The notes beneath the pieces are model-generated. The model saw only the letters and a program-made list of their open reading frames with translations, had not been told where the DNA came from and ran no database searches. 64,000 nucleotides of DNA. It comes from G020348385 sp964538085 (GTDB taxonomy: Bacteria; Acidobacteriota; Aminicenantia; Aminicenantales; Aminicenantaceae). Location of the stretch: the NCBI GenBank assembly GCA_964538085.1, contig CAZIDF010000001.1, positions 62,001 to 126,000 of the forward strand. The letters run 5' to 3'. Within the stretch, counting starts at the first letter, position 1; the number at the start of each line of letters is the position of its first letter. Below, one piece after another: positions 1 to 7,657 of the stretch. The translations under genes and the position numbers were made by a program.

Positions 1-1
1 T

Positions 2-637
2 GTTTTGGCTTCTGTCACCCTGAGTTGGCGTCAAATTTTCGGCACGCCGATCGACACCAGCTTCCAGCCTTTTTTTTTACCGGGATTTCTGTTCCTATTC
101 GTGTCTCTCCTCACCTTATTCGTGCAACAGATTACTAAAAGTCAGGCAAAAAAAGCTGCCAAAAAATCGTTGAGAATGCTCCTTGCCCCCACAATAGCCC
201 TTGCTTTCGCTGTGCCTATGGTCAAAGTCTTTATCAACAGCGGAATCCCAGGAGGGCTGGATAAAATGCCCGTTGTTCTCGCCTCAGGAGCGTCTGCTCT
301 TGTCGGAAAAGCTTGGGTGGGATTGGCTGCTGTGATCGGCTCTTTGGGAGCATTCATCGCAGGGAGCAACACATTCTCCAACATGATGTTCAGTTTGTTC
401 CAGTTCGCGACAGCGATCAAAACGGGTGTCGTACCTGGAGTCATCGTCGCCCTCCAAGTGGTCGGAGGAGCCGCGGGAAATATGATATGCGTGCACAACG
501 TGGTCGCGGCATCGGCTGTCGTGGGATTGATCGGAAAAGAGGGACACCTCATCCGCAAAACCCTTATCCCGATGATCTATTACCTGATCGCGGCAGCCAT
601 AGTCGGCATTGCCATGCAACAATTTTTCAGAATTTAA
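2..637 (+). CDS. L-lactate permease (LctP family), C-terminal part
   Basis: Only the last ~211 codons are present; the gene runs off the left edge. The protein is strongly hydrophobic with about five membrane spans. It carries the segment GAFIAGSNTFSNMMFSLFQF at about residues 117-136 and a following GGAAGNMICVHN stretch, both typical of the C-terminal half of the LctP/LldP lactate:proton symporter family, which imports lactate or glycolate across the inner membrane. It ends in TAA at the normal family C-terminus. The next gene is convergent, so nothing in the window shows its operon partners. Substrate is inferred from family only. Confidence 0.85.
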   Translation, partial: VLASVTLSWRQIFGTPIDTSFQPFFLPGFLFLFVSLLTLFVQQITKSQAKKAAKKSLRMLLAPTIALAFAVPMVKVFINSGIPGGLDKMPVVLASGASALVGKAWVGLAAVIGSLGAFIAGSNTFSNMMFSLFQFATAIKTGVVPGVIVALQVVGGAAGNMICVHNVVAASAVVGLIGKEGHLIRKTLIPMIYYLIAAAIVGIAMQQFFRI

Positions 638-698
638 TACGGCGATACAGGACCTTCCCGGAGAGCGGGTGATTGGCATTCAAAAGGAATTATGCAAG

Positions 699-2039
699 TT
701 AATCCTTGTGTAACATCAATTTTTCGATCTCTTCCAGTTCTTTGGGCACATCTTTTGTCAAAACCTCGCACCCACCTTTCGTGATTAGAACGGTATCTTC
801 GATCCTGATCCCGAAGTTTTTTTCTGGATAGTACAGAGCCGGCTCGATGGCAAAAACCATGCCTTCTTTCAACGGGACACCTATCGGGCCTACATCATGC
901 ACACACATACCCACATAGTGTCCTATTCCTCCCCTCAATCCCCTGGGATCTAAACCCTTTTGTTTCATGACATCGGCCACATGTTTTTGAACATCCGTCG
1001 ACGTCACCCCAGGTTTATACGCTTCGATACAGGCCTTCTGAACGGCTAGCACGATCTGGTATGCCTCTCTTTGTTCAGGAGTAAACCTACCTGAAACAGG
1101 CCATGTCCGGGTAATATCCATGCAAAGGTAATCGAGATCGGCCCCAAAATCCATCAGCACCAAATCGCCAGACTCTGTCTTTCTCGCATTTTCATCGTAA
1201 TGCCAGATGCAGGAGTTGGGACCCGAACCCACTATCGGGGGATAGGCTGCCCCCTTGGCCCCATTTTTGAGTATGACATGCATTGCCGCTGCTTCGATCT
1301 GATACTCGAAAATACCTGGTTTGGTGGCCAGCATGGCCTGCTTAATTCCTTCCGCCGAGATTTTTCCGTTCCTCCTCAAGATTTCGATCTCCTCGGCTGA
1401 CTTGATCACCCGCATATCATCGATCAAAGGAGTGATGTCCTGAAAGGCCAAAACCGGATACCGCTCCTTGAGTTTTTTTATCCGGTAATTGTCGAGAGAA
1501 ATCTGGTCGTTGTAGTGAGTCCTGTTCTTGCGGCCCACAAAAATCAGTGTCTCCCAGCGGGCATTGTCCACAGAATCTTTTGGGGATAGCCGCATGTGAA
1601 AGGTCAATCCATGTCCTCGGGCATTCCGCGCTATAAATTCATCGAAATAGGAAACCGGATAGATATCTGTAAAACCCGTTTTTTGTTCAGCATCCTCATC
1701 GTTTAAAAGATTTTCTCCTTCGATCATTATCTCTCTGGGTGTCTGCCTCGGAAGGAACAAAAAGGACTCCTTGGTTTTCGGAGTCAAAATCACGATCGCC
1801 CCTGCATCTTCTATCCCTGTGAAGTAGTAAAAGTCATTGTCCTGCCGGAAATGTCCTCCAGGTGTGGGCAAACAATCGCCAAACAAGACGATCATTCCGC
1901 TATCCAAGTTGTCCATCAAAGCCTCTCTACGTCCGTTCATTTCCTCTTTGGAATATCCGACTCTTTGGGCAAACAGGATGGGATGGAGGGCCATAACAGA
2001 CAAAGCCAAAAGAACGAGCCAGAACTTTTTCCGGGGCAT
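699..2039 (-). CDS. Secreted Xaa-Pro aminopeptidase (M24B)
   Basis: 446 aa with an N-terminal signal peptide (hydrophobic residues ~6-24, cleavage near LFAQ). Residues ~27-170 match the aminopeptidase P N-terminal domain; the rest is the pita-bread M24 catalytic domain. The five metal ligands are visible: Asp297 (MDFGAD), Asp308 (MDITRTWP), His374 (GHYVG), Glu399 (AIEPAL) and Glu414 (IRIED), plus the second histidine His381 (VHDVG). It should remove N-terminal residues that precede proline, here in the periplasm or outside. A clear AGGAGG lies before the ATG. It starts 9 nt after the stop of the 5'-nucleotidase gene, so the two form one transcription unit. This export is unusual for the mostly cytosolic PepP family but fits the many secreted peptidases in this window. 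Confidence 0.9.
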   Translation of the reverse strand: MPRKKFWLVLLALSVMALHPILFAQRVGYSKEEMNGRREALMDNLDSGMIVLFGDCLPTPGGHFRQDNDFYYFTGIEDAGAIVILTPKTKESFLFLPRQTPREIMIEGENLLNDEDAEQKTGFTDIYPVSYFDEFIARNARGHGLTFHMRLSPKDSVDNARWETLIFVGRKNRTHYNDQISLDNYRIKKLKERYPVLAFQDITPLIDDMRVIKSAEEIEILRRNGKISAEGIKQAMLATKPGIFEYQIEAAAMHVILKNGAKGAAYPPIVGSGPNSCIWHYDENARKTESGDLVLMDFGADLDYLCMDITRTWPVSGRFTPEQREAYQIVLAVQKACIEAYKPGVTSTDVQKHVADVMKQKGLDPRGLRGGIGHYVGMCVHDVGPIGVPLKEGMVFAIEPALYYPEKNFGIRIEDTVLITKGGCEVLTKDVPKELEEIEKLMLHKD

Positions 2040-2048
2040 GACAGCCTC

Positions 2049-3572
2049 CTATTTGTCGATTTTGACGATCCTTCCTTCGATCTTGTAATCCAGGCTTTCG
2101 TACTTTTCCAACCAGCTGATCAGGACTTGATTGATAAACACGCCTATATCCTGACCGTCTCTTATAGGAAAACCGAAATATTTATCCTTGGCTTGGCTGA
2201 CCAGGTAGTTGTTGCTCACGACAGTGAAGACTTTATCCGGTTGAAGGACCTTTCCGTCTTCAACCAGGATCTCCCCATTAACAGAGATGTGCCGAATCCG
2301 TTTTCCCAAAAGTTCCGAATTTTTGGAATAGTAGGAATAACGCAATCCCGATATCTGAAGTCTATCCCAATCTTTTTCCACATCGTGTTCAAGAAGGTCC
2401 TTGATCTCCTTCCCGGTGAGTTCGAATTGCACCAGGGTATTCCGGAAGGGAGACACTTCGAAGATATCCCCTTTCGTGATCGGACCTGCCAATAGATTGT
2501 CCCGAATTCCTCCTGAATTTTGAAAGCTTATATCGGCTCCCGTTTTCCAGCGCATGGCATCTGTTATCCAATTTCCTAGAGGATTCTCTACTGATTTTCC
2601 CTCATAATAATAATCTCTTTTTGCCCTGCCTATCTCCTTGTCATATTCTGATCCGACCGCTTCATCCACATGTTTGACCAACGCACTAATTTCTGGGGAA
2701 GGTTTCATTCCTTCTTCCGTCCACAACCGGACTTGTTTTCCTTCATAATCCATCACGCGATCGTTTTGGACATTCACTTTTAAATACCCCAGTGATCTTT
2801 GGTGTCCGAGAGTGGACTGGATCAATACCCCATTGACCTTCTCGAACTGGCCTTCTTCGGATGCAACCAGAATGACATCGATTCCTGAGACATTTTTGGC
2901 GACATCCAAGGCTTCGTGGTATTTGCCATGGAACATAACGACGATCAGGTCCGACTTTTTGTCCAATTCAGGGATCCTGGACTGAAGGGTTGTAACGACG
3001 GGCAAGATGTCCAAATCGGCGATGCGCTCCCTCAAAACTTCGATCACGAATCTTTCCGACATGATCCCGATAAATCCTATGTTCAGCTCTCCGACTTTGG
3101 AGATATGGTATGGCCTCACAGGCAGGAGCTCGCCAGTTTTTTTGTAAACGATATTGGACGCAACCGTCGGAAAATTCGCCAGCCGGGCAAGTCCCAGGGC
3201 ATTGTCGGGACCCAGATCAAACTCATGATTCCCGAAACACCAGACATCACAACCCAGCTTGTTCAAGAATTCGATCATCAACCCGCCGATGACATTATTG
3301 TATTCCAATTCTGCCGCCAGAGTTCCTGTCATGATATCCCCAGTGTCGACATAAAGGACATGATCCTCGCATCCCCTGATGGCATTTATGTAGTGGCAAG
3401 TGGCCTCCATACCCCCTATCCATTTTTCACCATCTTTGGTTTTAATTTTGTATGGTTTATAGATCCCGTGCGTGTCGTTGGAATGAAGAAAAACGATGGT
3501 TTCCGAAAAAAGAGTGGGAACAGCTAAAAAGAAAAGGATTAAGCTCAAAACAAATGACTTGGATTTGCTCAC
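2049..3572 (-). CDS. Secreted 5'-nucleotidase / UshA-family metallophosphatase
   Basis: 507 aa with a signal peptide (residues ~8-23). The N-terminal calcineurin-like metallophosphatase domain shows HSNDTHG (30-36), DTGD (76-79), GNHEFD (114-119) and HGKYH (215-219), the dinuclear metal site. The C-terminal domain (~305-490) has the substrate-binding features NPLGNWITDAMR and NSGGIR of 5'-nucleotidases. It should hydrolyse extracellular nucleotides or related phosphoesters for phosphate and nucleoside salvage. The usual histidine of the fourth metal motif looks altered (LIQSTLGHQ), so exact specificity is open. The start is GTG with no Shine-Dalgarno; a promoter -10 box ends 7 nt upstream, pointing to a leaderless message. 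It leads an operon with the Xaa-Pro peptidase. Confidence 0.87.
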   Translation of the reverse strand: MSKSKSFVLSLILFFLAVPTLFSETIVFLHSNDTHGIYKPYKIKTKDGEKWIGGMEATCHYINAIRGCEDHVLYVDTGDIMTGTLAAELEYNNVIGGLMIEFLNKLGCDVWCFGNHEFDLGPDNALGLARLANFPTVASNIVYKKTGELLPVRPYHISKVGELNIGFIGIMSERFVIEVLRERIADLDILPVVTTLQSRIPELDKKSDLIVVMFHGKYHEALDVAKNVSGIDVILVASEEGQFEKVNGVLIQSTLGHQRSLGYLKVNVQNDRVMDYEGKQVRLWTEEGMKPSPEISALVKHVDEAVGSEYDKEIGRAKRDYYYEGKSVENPLGNWITDAMRWKTGADISFQNSGGIRDNLLAGPITKGDIFEVSPFRNTLVQFELTGKEIKDLLEHDVEKDWDRLQISGLRYSYYSKNSELLGKRIRHISVNGEILVEDGKVLQPDKVFTVVSNNYLVSQAKDKYFGFPIRDGQDIGVFINQVLISWLEKYESLDYKIEGRIVKIDK

Positions 3573-3579
3573 AAAAAGG

Positions 3580-3609
3580 CTTATAGCACAGACAAAAAAT
3601 TAAAGTCAA
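3580..3609 (-). promoter_or_regulatory. Promoter of 5'-nucleotidase operon, leaderless type
   Basis: On the minus strand TTGACT (3604-3609) and TATAAG (3580-3585) are separated by 18 bp. The GTG start codon at 3572 follows the -10 box after 7 nt, which puts the expected +1 on or next to the start codon. No Shine-Dalgarno is present. Confidence 0.55.
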
Positions 3610-3630
3610 ATAACGTTATCAGCCTTGCGG

Positions 3631-4713
3631 CTAGTTTTTGATGACTTTATAGGACGCTTTTTCCAAAAATAGGTTATCTCGTTCATCCGATCGAACAAAA
3701 TAAATATAATTCTCTGAAATGTATAGGGGCCTATCGGACACGTGCGCGGTTCCCAAGAATTCACCCTTTACCGAAAAAATATCCACCTGAATCGGGCCCG
3801 TCTCCATTGAAATGTCATTTTTTATCCGAAACACGAAGACATATTTCTCGGTCATCAAAACATAATCGAAAAAGATCTTTTTATCAGGAATTATTTTAAT
3901 GAGGCTTCGAATGACACTCCTTGGCCATCCGTGTTCTTTCCCAAGGGTTTCTATTTCGCTTTCAAAATATTTTTTTTCCTTTTTGCTGAAGCTTTCTGGC
4001 TGTATCTCTTTGCGGATGTGGCTGATGGTTTCTCCTTCCTCATTCAGAACTAAGATGTCGTACCTATCCCCTATTCCCACGACAGAGTATCGACCAGCAT
4101 GAGCAAATTGAAGGGAGGGAGCGAATTCAGAGCGTGAAAAATTGAACATGACCTGACGGCCGCTTTCGTCCGGAGCCGAAACCGAAAAAGCGCTGATGGG
4201 AACCTGAAAAAAGTTTTTCAGGATGTTGTTCTGGTTATCGACCATCACCTGGCTTCGATTATCCTTTCCCCAACTCCATGAATAAAACCGATCCTCTCCT
4301 ATGAAGCCGACAGCCAGGCGGCCATCTAGATGAATTCGTTCGATAAAATGCCCCTCTTCATTCAGGAAAGTCAAATTATACATTTCATCTGCAACGACAA
4401 GACGTCTTTTTTGTGTGAAGGCTAAAAGATGGGGATTTTGGTAATCGCCTGGCCCCTGCCCTTTCTGACCGAATGTCTGGATCAGTTCTCCCCCAGGCGA
4501 AAATTTCAAAACCTTGTGCTCCATCCTGTCCAGCACGTACAGGTTGGAATCGGGATCCTCGCAAATGGAAGCAATCGAGGCAAAAATCAAATCTTTGTTG
4601 CCGATCTCCATCTTTTTATCGATCTGCAGCTGGATCTTGTTTGCGGCCCCAGCAACTCCAATATGGGCAGCCATGATCCAAAGAAAAAGGATAATTATGC
4701 TTTTTTTTCTCAT
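3631..4713 (-). CDS. Secreted six-bladed beta-propeller (NHL-like) protein
   Basis: 360 aa from the ATG at 4713, with a signal peptide (KKSIIILFLWIMAAHIGVAGA). After it comes the '6-bladed beta-propeller' signature found in secreted proteins of Bacteroidota and Acidobacteriota: an N-terminal blade with DPDSNLYVLDRMEHKVLKFS, then GELIQTFGQKGQGPGDYQNP, and further blades ending near FLGTAHVSDRPLYISENYIY. No catalytic motif is visible, and function is unknown; such proteins probably bind ligands in the periplasm. The start was chosen because a consensus TATAAT lies only 6 nt before it; a TTG six codons upstream is in frame but falls across this promoter. The neighbour upstream of the 5'-nucleotidase operon runs the same way but has its own promoter. 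Confidence 0.7.
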   Translation of the reverse strand: MRKKSIIILFLWIMAAHIGVAGAANKIQLQIDKKMEIGNKDLIFASIASICEDPDSNLYVLDRMEHKVLKFSPGGELIQTFGQKGQGPGDYQNPHLLAFTQKRRLVVADEMYNLTFLNEEGHFIERIHLDGRLAVGFIGEDRFYSWSWGKDNRSQVMVDNQNNILKNFFQVPISAFSVSAPDESGRQVMFNFSRSEFAPSLQFAHAGRYSVVGIGDRYDILVLNEEGETISHIRKEIQPESFSKKEKKYFESEIETLGKEHGWPRSVIRSLIKIIPDKKIFFDYVLMTEKYVFVFRIKNDISMETGPIQVDIFSVKGEFLGTAHVSDRPLYISENYIYFVRSDERDNLFLEKASYKVIKN

Positions 4714-4719
4714 CACCCG

Positions 4720-4749
4720 ATTATACTGCAATCTCGAAACAATTGTTAA
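4720..4749 (-). promoter_or_regulatory. Promoter of beta-propeller gene, leaderless type
   Basis: Minus-strand TTAACA (4744-4749), 18-bp spacer, consensus TATAAT (4720-4725). The ATG at 4713 begins 6 nt after the -10 box, so transcription should start on the initiation codon. No Shine-Dalgarno is seen. Confidence 0.6.
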
Positions 4750-4830
4750 GGCGAGCCGATATCGTAATGGAATGGGATAGATTGGCTTTTAAAAGCGCGG
4801 AAAAATTTAGGTCTATGACAGAGTGGGGAT

Positions 4831-5220
4831 CTATTGTTTCTTGAGCTCGATATCCCCTTGATCGCCTTCTGCTGTTTCCCAATACCCCTTCATCGTGTCA
4901 TCTTCCACTTCTAGGGTGATCCAAACGGTCAGAGTTTCCATATCCTGGGAGATCGTGAAGTTAAATGTCAGGGTGCCATTCTCGAATTCGATATCTTCAC
5001 ATTCTGTATCCATCAACATACCCAGAGAATCGGATATGGTGGCTGTGTATTCGCCATCTTCTTTTTTGATAATGAGGGTCATCTCATCTTCGCCTTGTTC
5101 AGGGACAATGGTGGATCCCACCCATGTTCCGCTCAAATCGATTTCCTGGCTGAAAGCGAACACAGAACAAAAAGTCACGATAAACACAAACAAAGCCGAA
5201 ATAAGGATTAATCTCTTCAT
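4831..5220 (-). CDS. Small secreted beta-rich protein, unknown function
   Basis: 129 aa with a signal peptide (residues ~4-24, ending FAFSQ). The mature part is a run of alternating hydrophobic strands beginning with DLSGTWVGS, continuing MTLIIKKEDGEYTATISD and ending GYWETAEGDQGDIELKK. This 'GTW...G.W' layout resembles lipocalin-like or DUF-type domains that bind small ligands or sit in the periplasm, but no named family is certain. It is acidic. A good AAGGAGAG precedes the ATG. It lies between the propeller gene and the ferredoxin-like gene, all on the minus strand, with gaps of about 80-120 bp, so it may have its own promoter. Confidence 0.65.
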   Translation of the reverse strand: MKRLILISALFVFIVTFCSVFAFSQEIDLSGTWVGSTIVPEQGEDEMTLIIKKEDGEYTATISDSLGMLMDTECEDIEFENGTLTFNFTISQDMETLTVWITLEVEDDTMKGYWETAEGDQGDIELKKQ

Positions 5221-5297
5221 ATGCCTCTCCTTTCACACAAATTCACACAGGTTCATCCTATAATACGCAGATTATAGCTCAAAAGTTCTCTGATGAA

Positions 5298-6047
5298 TTA
5301 GCTCTGTATTTCCCCGTCGATCCCGATCACGATTTTCTTGACGTGGATATTGGTTCCCGACATCTCCACTGCTTTCTCGACAATGTGATTCAAACCAGAA
5401 CAACAGGGCACCACCATGGTGGCCACGGTCAGAGAAAAGATGGTGTTGTTCTTGAGAATTTCTGCGATCTTTTCGATATAAGGACTTGTGTCGTCCAGCT
5501 TTGGACAGGCTATAATCAGTTTTTTCCCCTTCAGCAGATCCCGGTGAAAACTCCCTAGGGTAAAAGCGGTGCAATCGGCAGCTATCAGGAGATCGCTTTC
5601 TTTGAAGTACGGGGCAAGCGGCGAAACCAGGTGCAGTTGGATGGGCCATTGGCTCAGCTCGCTATTCCCGGATATGGCCTTCCCTTCCAGAGTGGGGGCT
5701 GCTTTTTTGATCTCTTGTGCCATGCTTCCAGGGCAACCACAAGCAACGGGTGGAACCTCGGTTTGATATCCATGGACATGAGCTGCAGCTTCTTTGCCTT
5801 TAGTCATCAACACGTGTTCGAAGGTTTCTTTCGGATCGTATTGATCGCTTTCCCTTTCCACGATTTTCAAAGCTCCCGTCGGGCAAACATCCAAGCAAGC
5901 ACCCATCCCATCGCAATAAATTTCCTTCGCCAGGACTGCCTTGTTCTCCTCATCCAGGACAAGGGCTCCCTCTGCACAAGCCTCGGTACAGATACCGCAC
6001 CCGTCACAATTATCTCTATCGATCTCGATGATTTTTCTATTTGCCAT
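5298..6047 (-). CDS. 4Fe-4S ferredoxin-domain protein with Cys-rich C-terminal domain
   Basis: 249 aa. Residues ~5-60 are a bacterial two-cluster ferredoxin module. The first motif, Cys14-x2-Cys17-x2-Cys20-x3-Cys24, is standard. The second, Cys45-x5-Cys51-x3-Cys55-Pro (CDGMGACLDVCP), lacks the expected second cysteine and has Met48 there. The C-terminal ~150 residues hold further cysteines (ACGCPG, AADC, IACPK, PCCSG) in an alpha/beta-like domain, so more metal or redox chemistry is likely. It is probably a cytosolic electron carrier or redox enzyme of anaerobic metabolism. The ATG at 6047 is preceded by AAGGAGAG; an in-frame start 20 codons upstream has no such site and runs into the promoter. 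An FNR-type palindrome sits at exactly -41.5 from the inferred +1. Confidence 0.75.
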   Translation of the reverse strand: MANRKIIEIDRDNCDGCGICTEACAEGALVLDEENKAVLAKEIYCDGMGACLDVCPTGALKIVERESDQYDPKETFEHVLMTKGKEAAAHVHGYQTEVPPVACGCPGSMAQEIKKAAPTLEGKAISGNSELSQWPIQLHLVSPLAPYFKESDLLIAADCTAFTLGSFHRDLLKGKKLIIACPKLDDTSPYIEKIAEILKNNTIFSLTVATMVVPCCSGLNHIVEKAVEMSGTNIHVKKIVIGIDGEIQS

Positions 6048-6113
6048 TTCGTCTCTCCTTAATAATTGCTTGATCTTCCATGTACATGATAATCGAGCGA
6101 GCAGCAAATTTCC

Positions 6114-6127
6114 TTGACTTTGGTCAA
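6114..6127. promoter_or_regulatory. FNR/HcpR-type operator in divergent promoter
   Basis: TTGAC-TTTG-GTCAA is a perfect 5+4+5 inverted repeat. Toward the ferredoxin-like gene (minus strand) a -10 box TATCAT lies at 6086-6091; taking its first base as -12 gives +1 at 6079 and places the palindrome centre (6120.5) at -41.5, the class II activator position of Crp/Fnr proteins. Toward the sulfatase gene a TATAAT lies at 6153-6158, giving a centre near -44.5. A Crp/Fnr regulator with an E..SR recognition helix is encoded at 11636-12289. Confidence 0.6.
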
Positions 6128-6184
6128 ATTTAATTACTCCATTTTCCTATGCTATAATACTTGCCTCGCCCGGAAGGAGTATGC

Positions 6185-7657
6185 ATGAATAAGGAAGGAC
6201 AGGAGCATCCGAACATCATCCTTATCGTTATCGATGCTCTGCGATCGAAAAATCTCGGTTGTTATGGTGGGGAATCGCATGCCAGCCCCAACATCGATAT
6301 GCTAGCCAGAAATGGAATCCGATTCGAAAACTGTTATTCCTGTTGGAACACGACCGATCAAAGCCTGACTTCTATTTTCACCGGTAGATTTCCAAGAACC
6401 CACGGCATCATTCATCATGGCGACAGAGTGACCCGTGAAGATTTGTTGACCTTCCGGAAGCTGAACGCAAAAACGCTTGCAGAAGTGCTTCGGAAGAAAG
6501 GATTTCGAACTTTTGCGGTGGATTGGATGGGAAGATGGTTCCGGCGTGGATTCGATTTTTATGGGTATGAACCCGATAGAAATATATGGCAAAAACTTTT
6601 TTACACGATCGGTACCCTTCCGTATGTGCATATTCGTTATATGATCGCCCATATCTCATTGTTGAAGATTTATTCCAAAAAAAGGAAAACTTCCATATCC
6701 TCGATGTGGAAGGGATTGAAAGGTGTATGGAACACATTCCGGTTCACGTTCGAGTTGGCCAGAGTACAGGATGCCAGAAATGTCACCAAGTTAGCTCAGA
6801 AGATCATCGAAAAATCTAAGGAAGACAATTTTTTTCTTTTCCTCCACTACTGGGATACCCACACACCTTATAATTGCCCGAAGAAATACATGGACCGGGA
6901 TAAACCACGCGGCAAATCCATCGAAATCATCGCATCAAAATACAAAGGCGCGGTGAATTATGTGGACAATAGCATAGGAATATTGATCGAATTTTTAAAA
7001 AATCACAAGATCCTGGAAGACACGCTGATCATCATCACATCGGACCATGGCGAGAGCCTTACAGAACACGAGATATATTTCGATCATCATGGATTGTATG
7101 AAGTGACCACCCATGTCCCATTAATCCTGCATCATCCGAAACTTATTCCCAGTCCGAAAAGAATAGACGGTATAATCCAGCACGTGGATCTTGTGCCCAC
7201 CATCCAAGATTATTTGGGCATCATTTCAGATAACCAGGGATTCGATGGGGTCAGCTTGAAACCTTTGATAGAAGGAGAGGCAAAAAACATCCGCAAGTAT
7301 GCCTTTTTCGAAGAGTCATATGTTCAAAGGAAAATTGGGTGGCGGAATGAAACGCACAAATATATATATGCCCCTGACGGGGTGGGCATGTGCAATTATT
7401 GCCAAAAAATCCATGCCGGAGTCGAGGAACTGTATGATTTGGAGATAGATCCGGGAGAAACGGATAATGTTATTTCAGAAAATCGCATGTTGGCCGACCG
7501 AATGAAAGGGGAACTGGAAAGCTTGCTCCATAAGTTAAACACAAAAAAACAACAACGCCTTGAAAATAAAAACGTTACAGACGCAGAAGATCTACAGGAT
7601 CTTTCAGATCAAAAAAAGATTAAAAAGAAACTCCGCAGCCTTGGTTATATGGATTGA
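6185..7657 (+). CDS. Sulfatase-like hydrolase/transferase (alkaline phosphatase superfamily)
   Basis: 490 aa, no signal peptide or membrane anchor apparent. The metal-binding N-terminus reads NIILIVIDALRSKNLGCYG, and a DHGESLTEHEIYFDHHGLYE block (~280-300) supplies the other ligands. The nucleophile region is WNTTDQSLTSIFTG: a threonine occupies the place of the formylglycine cysteine (CxPSR) of true sulfatases. That is the form seen in phosphotransferases, phosphonate monoester hydrolases and many glycan-associated members. The start is the ATG at 6185 behind GGAAGGAG; a TTG 24 nt upstream is in frame but lacks a site. The gene converges with a GT9 glycosyltransferase and overlaps it by 13 nt, so a role in envelope glycan modification is plausible (inference). 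Confidence 0.82.
   Translation: MNKEGQEHPNIILIVIDALRSKNLGCYGGESHASPNIDMLARNGIRFENCYSCWNTTDQSLTSIFTGRFPRTHGIIHHGDRVTREDLLTFRKLNAKTLAEVLRKKGFRTFAVDWMGRWFRRGFDFYGYEPDRNIWQKLFYTIGTLPYVHIRYMIAHISLLKIYSKKRKTSISSMWKGLKGVWNTFRFTFELARVQDARNVTKLAQKIIEKSKEDNFFLFLHYWDTHTPYNCPKKYMDRDKPRGKSIEIIASKYKGAVNYVDNSIGILIEFLKNHKILEDTLIIITSDHGESLTEHEIYFDHHGLYEVTTHVPLILHHPKLIPSPKRIDGIIQHVDLVPTIQDYLGIISDNQGFDGVSLKPLIEGEAKNIRKYAFFEESYVQRKIGWRNETHKYIYAPDGVGMCNYCQKIHAGVEELYDLEIDPGETDNVISENRMLADRMKGELESLLHKLNTKKQQRLENKNVTDAEDLQDLSDQKKIKKKLRSLGYMD

Noticed and set aside
2916..3527. 203-codon plus-strand open frame
   Set aside because: Antisense to the conserved 5'-nucleotidase; composition reflects the complementary strand.
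6114..6119. TTGACT as -35 box of the sulfatase promoter
   Set aside because: The distance to TATAAT at 6153 is 33 bp, far beyond the 16-18 bp needed; the bases belong to the palindrome.
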